A DNA stretch of 64,000 nucleotides from Rhodococcus sp040643435 (GTDB lineage Bacteria; Actinomycetota; Actinomycetes; Mycobacteriales; Mycobacteriaceae). The notes under the pieces are model-generated. The model was not told the DNA's origin, searched no databases, and saw nothing but the letters and a program-made list of their open reading frames with translations. The stretch is from NCBI RefSeq assembly GCF_040643435.1, contig NZ_JBEYUH010000015.1, positions 1 to 64,000 on the forward strand. The letters are read 5' to 3'. This document shows, piece after piece, positions 60,582 through 64,000 of the stretch; position 1 is the first letter of the stretch; each line of letters starts with the position of its first letter. A program made the position numbers and the translations under genes.

Positions 60582-60713
60582 CTAGTCGTCGTCGGAGCGT
60601 TCCACCACGTCCGGAGCGTTCTCGCGGGTGGCCATACCACCGTCGCGACCGTGGTCGACCGGGCCCGGCGGATCCCTGCGGACCTCGTCGTCCTCGTTCT
60701 TCGATGTTCCCAT
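60582..60713 (-). CDS. Small acidic protein of 43 residues
   Basis: ATG at 60713 with GGAGG 5-6 nt upstream encodes a highly charged peptide (MGTSKNEDDEVRRDPPGPVD... ending RSDDD). It has no hydrophobic core and is probably disordered. It sits 38 bases before the amidotransferase start in the same direction, so they may be co-transcribed. A dyad (ACCGGG-N7-CCCGGT, 60743-60761) lies just upstream. Confidence 0.5.
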   Translation of the reverse strand: MGTSKNEDDEVRRDPPGPVDHGRDGGMATRENAPDVVERSDDD

Positions 60714-60742
60714 TGGTGCCTCCGTAGATGAGATGCCCTGTG

Positions 60743-60761
60743 ACCGGGTATGTACCCCGGT
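60743..60761. promoter_or_regulatory. Dyad upstream of the small acidic gene
   Basis: ACCGGG (60743-60748) and CCCGGT (60756-60761) flank a 7-base AT-richer centre, 30 bases before the 43-residue gene on the minus strand. It is a candidate operator. The rest of the 175-base spacer to 60889 shows nothing else. Confidence 0.35.
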
Positions 60762-60888
60762 AACCGCTTCCGCACACGTCAGGGGGCAATTCAGGCGGAC
60801 GGTCGCGGGATCGTCGACGCTTCCCCGTGGCGGAGCGGCGCAGGAGAGCGTTGACTGTCCGTACGGGCCTACAGGGAGGGAAGGGCAC

Positions 60889-61689
60889 ATGGAGATACGC
60901 GGCAAGGTATTCGTCGTCACCGGTGGGGGCAACGGGATCGGACGTGACGTCGTCCTCGAACTGCTCGTCCGCGGAGCGCGGGTCGCTGCCGTCGACCTGC
61001 GCTCCGAAGCGCTCGACGGCACCCGGGCGCTCGCGGTCGCCTATACCGATCGACTGACCACGCACACCGTCGACGTGTCCGATCGCAGCGCTGTCGAAGC
61101 ACTGGTCGGCGAGGTGACCGCCGCGCACGGGCATGTCGACGGCATCGCCAACGTCGCCGGCATCATCCAGAAGTTCGTCCCGTTCGCCGAGCTCTCCTAC
61201 GAGGAGATGACGAAGGTTCTCGACGTCAACTACTGGGGCACCGTACACCTGTGCAAGGCGTTCCTGCCCGCTCTGCTGTCGCGTCCGGAGGCGAGCCTGC
61301 TCAACGTCTCCAGCATGGGTGCGTTCGTGCCGGTACCCGGTCAATCCGTCTACGGTGCGAGCAAGGCCGCGGTCAAACTGCTCACCGAAGGTCTCTACGC
61401 CGAACTTCGCACCACGAAGGTCGCCGTGACGCTCGTGTTCCCGGGGGCGATCCGCACGGGCATCGCCGAGAATTCCGGTGCCGCGATTCCGGGACGCGAC
61501 ACCGACGGGACCGCCAGGATCACCTCGTCCGCCCAGGCGGCGGGCCGCATCGCCGACGCGATCGAGAAAGGCACCTTCCGCGTGTGCATCGGCAGGGACG
61601 CCACCATGCTCGACCTGCTGGCACGGCTCATGCCGCGCCGCAGCATCGACTTCCTGGCGAAGAAGATGGGCTCGCTCGTCGACCGCTGA
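60889..61689 (+). CDS. Short-chain dehydrogenase/reductase
   Basis: The 266-residue classical SDR has TGGGNGIGRDV near residue 12, VDLRS after the second strand (Asp favours NAD), ANVAG in place of NNAG, NVSSMG and YGASK. The C-terminus ARLMPRRSIDFLAKKMGSLVDR is like SDRs near lipid metabolism genes in mycobacteria. GGGAGGGAAGGG precedes the ATG. Substrate unknown. Confidence 0.8.
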   Translation: MEIRGKVFVVTGGGNGIGRDVVLELLVRGARVAAVDLRSEALDGTRALAVAYTDRLTTHTVDVSDRSAVEALVGEVTAAHGHVDGIANVAGIIQKFVPFAELSYEEMTKVLDVNYWGTVHLCKAFLPALLSRPEASLLNVSSMGAFVPVPGQSVYGASKAAVKLLTEGLYAELRTTKVAVTLVFPGAIRTGIAENSGAAIPGRDTDGTARITSSAQAAGRIADAIEKGTFRVCIGRDATMLDLLARLMPRRSIDFLAKKMGSLVDR

Positions 61690-61707
61690 GCGGACACCCC
61701 CGATCCG

Positions 61708-62220
61708 TCAGAGCGCGCGCATCGGGTGCGGCCGGGGCGACAGGTCCGTGGGAGAGCGGCTCAGCACGATGGGGAGCCACTGCGAGGTCATCACGATCAT
61801 CACCAGCCACTCGACGATCATCGCCGCTGTCGGCCGGTGCGGGGCGTCGGTGACCATCCCCGACTGCGACCAGTAGGCCAGCAACCCGAAGAAGGACGAC
61901 AGACCCGAACCGAGCATCGCCAGCGATGCCAGTTTCCACCGCCGCAACCACAACGCCAGCGTGGAGACGACCACACCGAACACCAACGCCAGCCCCACGA
62001 AGATCCGCAGCGGCACGGCCACCGGGGCAGCGGTACCGAACCAGCTTCCGAGAACCGTCCACGACCACGCCGCCGACGACTGCGGCAACAGCAGGCACAC
62101 CGTCAGCACGACGACGCAGACAGCGAGCACCCGTCCACGTCGACCCGGATCGAATTCCCCGGCGATCTTCTTCTCGATTCGTGCGAAGTCGTTCCGATAG
62201 GCCGACAGATCCGCGCTCAT
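61708..62220 (-). CDS. Membrane protein with four helices (paralogue of 40274-40795)
   Basis: The 170-residue product begins MSADLSAYRNDFARIEKKIAGEF, then has four transmembrane segments (about 30-50, 67-88, 95-116, 126-148) with LRRWKLASLAMLGSGLSSFFGLLAYWSQSGMV, matching the paralogue block. The stops of this gene and the preceding SDR converge 18 bases apart. Function unknown. Confidence 0.6.
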   Translation of the reverse strand: MSADLSAYRNDFARIEKKIAGEFDPGRRGRVLAVCVVVLTVCLLLPQSSAAWSWTVLGSWFGTAAPVAVPLRIFVGLALVFGVVVSTLALWLRRWKLASLAMLGSGLSSFFGLLAYWSQSGMVTDAPHRPTAAMIVEWLVMIVMTSQWLPIVLSRSPTDLSPRPHPMRAL

Positions 62221-62251
62221 GCCTCAGCCCTTCCGTTCCGACACATGAGTG

Positions 62252-62309
62252 GCCATTATGCGCTCGGGGCGGATGTGACCCTGCTCATGTCGGTCACCTG
62301 CCATTATGC
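62252..62309. repeat. 10-base direct repeat in the promoter region of the SDR
   Basis: GCCATTATGC occurs at 62252-62261 and 62300-62309. Between them, GTGACC (62275-62280) and GGTCAC (62292-62297) form an inverted repeat across 11 bases. The second copy contains TATGCT, a possible -10 for the SDR about 100 bases downstream. Confidence 0.35.
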
Positions 62310-62409
62310 TCCGTCGCACTCCCCGGAGGGCACCTCGTCACGACCTCTGCGGTGTGAGGGCCGCGGTCGCCGGGTATCGCACCTACCGACCCGATCGAGG
62401 GAGGGAACC

Positions 62410-63309
62410 GTGTCGGACCAGGACCAGTACCGCATGCAGCATCCCGGCGAGCAATATCCCGTTCCGCCGCTCGAGGAACAACAGGAAATCGCCCACCCGG
62501 GCACGACCGCCGAACTCGTCTCCGCCCCCGACCACGGGGAGCGGACGTACCGGGGGAGTGGTCGGCTCCAGGATCGCCGCGCACTCGTCACGGGCGGTGA
62601 TTCCGGCATCGGACGGGCAATCGCCATCGCCTTCGCGAGGGAAGGCGCAGACGTCGTCCTCGCCTATCTCGACGAGGACGAGGACGCGCGGCAGACCGCC
62701 GAACTCGTCGAGGAGGCGGGACGGCGAGCGGTGTGCGTTCCGGGCGACGTCCGGGAGGAGGCCTTCTGCCGACAGCTCGTGGACACGACGGTCTCCGAAC
62801 TCGGAGGCATCGACATCCTGGTCAACAACGCCGCCTATCAGCATCTCGAACCCGGCGGTATCGCCGACATCAGCACCGAACAGTTCGACCGTGTCATGAA
62901 GACGAACCTGTACGCACTGTTCTGGTTGTCGAAATTCGCCGTGGCCGAGATGAGGCCCGGCTCGACGATCGTGAACACCACCTCGATCCAGGCTGCGAAC
63001 CCATCGCCCGGTCTGCTCGACTACGCCACGACGAAGGCCGGCATCGTCGATTTCACCAAGGGGCTCGCATCGGACGTGGCCGATCGCGGTATCCGGGTCA
63101 ACGCGGTGGCACCCGGGCCGATCTGGACTCCGCTCATCCCCGCGACCATGCCGAAGGACGCGTACGCACAGTTCGGCAAGGACGTTCCGCTCGGGCGCCC
63201 CGGGCAACCCGCCGAGCTCGCGCCCGCCTACGTCTTCCTCGCGTCACAGGAGTCGAGCTACATCACCGGAGAGACCATCGCCGTCACGGGCGGCGTTCCG
63301 TTCACCTGA
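62410..63309 (+). CDS. SDR with extended N-terminus, general-stress/glucose-dehydrogenase-like
   Basis: The 299-residue SDR has a 45-residue polar N-terminal extension (PGEQYPVPPLEEQQEIAHPG) typical of the YdaD/YhxC stress-linked subgroup. It also has TGGDSGIGRAIA, NNAAYQH, NTTSIQA, YATTK and a C-terminal ITGETIAVTGGVPFT. Members are annotated as oxidoreductases of unknown substrate. GTG start behind GGAGGGAA. The stop lies 35 bases before the last riboswitch. Confidence 0.8.
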   Translation: MSDQDQYRMQHPGEQYPVPPLEEQQEIAHPGTTAELVSAPDHGERTYRGSGRLQDRRALVTGGDSGIGRAIAIAFAREGADVVLAYLDEDEDARQTAELVEEAGRRAVCVPGDVREEAFCRQLVDTTVSELGGIDILVNNAAYQHLEPGGIADISTEQFDRVMKTNLYALFWLSKFAVAEMRPGSTIVNTTSIQAANPSPGLLDYATTKAGIVDFTKGLASDVADRGIRVNAVAPGPIWTPLIPATMPKDAYAQFGKDVPLGRPGQPAELAPAYVFLASQESSYITGETIAVTGGVPFT

Positions 63310-63344
63310 TGTGATCGGCCGGATTCCGTTCCGGTCTTGTACTG

Positions 63345-63490
63345 TTCGTAGGCGACGTAGGGAACAACGGTGCGAATCCGTGGCTGTCCCGCAACTGTCA
63401 CCGAGGAGTGATCCCCCGATTCATGGTCACGGCCCACACGGGTTGGAAGGCCGGGGGTGAGCGTCGATCCGGGAGCCAGGACACCTGCGT
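63345..63490 (+). promoter_or_regulatory. Cobalamin riboswitch upstream of the BtuF-like gene
   Basis: The conserved GGGAAC, GGTGCGAATCCGTGGCTGTC, CCGCAACTGTCACCG and GGGAGCCAGGACACC follow in the expected order (63360-63484). A hairpin CCTGC/GCAGG (63484-63488 and 63499-63503) then comes close to the ribosome site GAGG at 63509-63512. Control of translation by hiding this site is plausible. Confidence 0.93.
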
Positions 63491-63518
63491 CGACCGAAGC
63501 AGGACCACGAGGATGGAC

Positions 63519-64000
63519 ATGAACAATTCGATACTCACCGCCCGTACGGGGCGGCATTCTGTGTTGCGCGCAGGCGTAGCACTGGTCGCGGCAGCGCTGG
63601 CTCTCTCCGGCTGCTCGTCGAGCGACGACCCCTCCGGGACGGCCGAAAAGAACACCGCCGCATCGGCCTATCCGCTCACCATCGAGAATTGCGGCAGGAC
63701 GATCACGATCGACGCACCGCCGCAGCGAGCCGTCTCACTCAACCAGGGATCCACCGAGATCCTGCTGTCGCTCGGTCTCGCCGATCGCATGGTGGGCACC
63801 GCGACATGGACCGATCCGGTGCGGGAGAATCTCGCCGACGAGAACGCGAAGGTTCCGCGTCTGGCCGACAACAAGCCCTCCTTCGAGGTCGTGCTCGATA
63901 CCGAGCCCGACTTCGTCTCCGCGTCTTTCGGTGGCACGCTCGGCCCCGGTGGAGTCGCCGAGCCCGCGCAGTTCGAACAACTCGGCGTACCCGCCTATCT
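63519..64000 (+). CDS. btuF: Cobalamin-type periplasmic-binding lipoprotein (BtuF-like, partial)
   Basis: The first 160 residues are visible; the gene continues past the window. A signal peptide (1-29, VALVAAALALSGC) ends in lipobox LSGC, with the lipid-bearing Cys at about residue 32. Then come YPLTIENCGRTITIDAPPQRAVSLNQGSTEILLSLGLADRMVG and VVLDTEPDFVSASFGG, typical of class III (FepB/BtuF) binding proteins. The B12 riboswitch directly upstream favours a corrinoid over a siderophore. ATG at 63519 is preferred over 63513 because GAGG is 6 nt away. Confidence 0.8.
   Translation, partial: MNNSILTARTGRHSVLRAGVALVAAALALSGCSSSDDPSGTAEKNTAASAYPLTIENCGRTITIDAPPQRAVSLNQGSTEILLSLGLADRMVGTATWTDPVRENLADENAKVPRLADNKPSFEVVLDTEPDFVSASFGGTLGPGGVAEPAQFEQLGVPAY

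Overview
The window looks like the chromosome of a Rhodococcus-type actinomycete. It is GC-rich, uses many GTG starts, and has 4-nt ATGA/GTGA operon overlaps. It carries a kstD3-like ketosteroid dehydrogenase, a KstR-type operator, an HspR/SigH-type clpB promoter, and a gene order (globin-reductase, clpB, ttfA-like, pyrE, trmH-like, GH76, DedA, fba, DUF3151) that matches, from memory, the Rv0360c-Rv0385 part of Mycobacterium tuberculosis. The species call is inference; no rRNA or tRNA gene was seen.

Region 1 (1-11.9 kb) is a catabolic region. It holds an old-yellow-enzyme-like reductase, a TetR regulator, a 3-alpha-hydroxysteroid-dehydrogenase-like SDR, two more SDRs, two SnoaL-like proteins and an HSL-type esterase. 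These are followed by a kstD3-like dehydrogenase, a stand-alone flavin reductase and an acyl-CoA ligase preceded by a perfect KstR box. Together they suggest oxidation of hydroxysteroids or similar polycyclic substrates. The combination of OYE, SDR and SnoaL proteins resembles the bacterial bai logic.

Region 2 (12-16.5 kb) has three small genes resembling type VII secretion substrates, a tandem pair of membrane proteins with CxxH/CxxC motifs, a SnoaL-like protein and a two-domain globin-reductase. Region 3 (16.6-35.9 kb) is housekeeping: clpB under a HAIR operator and SigH-like promoter, a TtfA-like envelope factor, pyrE-galT-galK, an rRNA/tRNA methylase, GH76, DedA, fba, DUF3151, a FUSC protein and a CDF metal exporter. 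Many genes here appear leaderless.

Region 4 (36-59.6 kb) and the right edge form a cobalamin locus with four B12 riboswitches. They precede cbtB-cbtA-cobQ-cobK, the chelatase-cobO-cobB/C-cobD operon, cobN-cobF, and a BtuF-like binding lipoprotein that runs off the right end. cobL-cobM and cobG-cobH-cobIJ complete the ring-synthesis genes. The window encodes most steps of the aerobic route from precorrin-2 to adenosylcobinamide. cobA, a cobalt reductase and the nucleotide-loop genes are not seen. A TetR/MFS pair with its own palindromic operators interrupts the locus, and cobN is preceded by an 11-codon leader peptide coupled to it by a GTGA overlap.

The last part (59.6-63.3 kb) has a class II amidotransferase, a tiny acidic protein, two SDRs and a membrane protein paralogous to one at 40.3-40.8 kb. 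No insertion sequence, CRISPR array or gap above 300 bases without an assigned feature was found.
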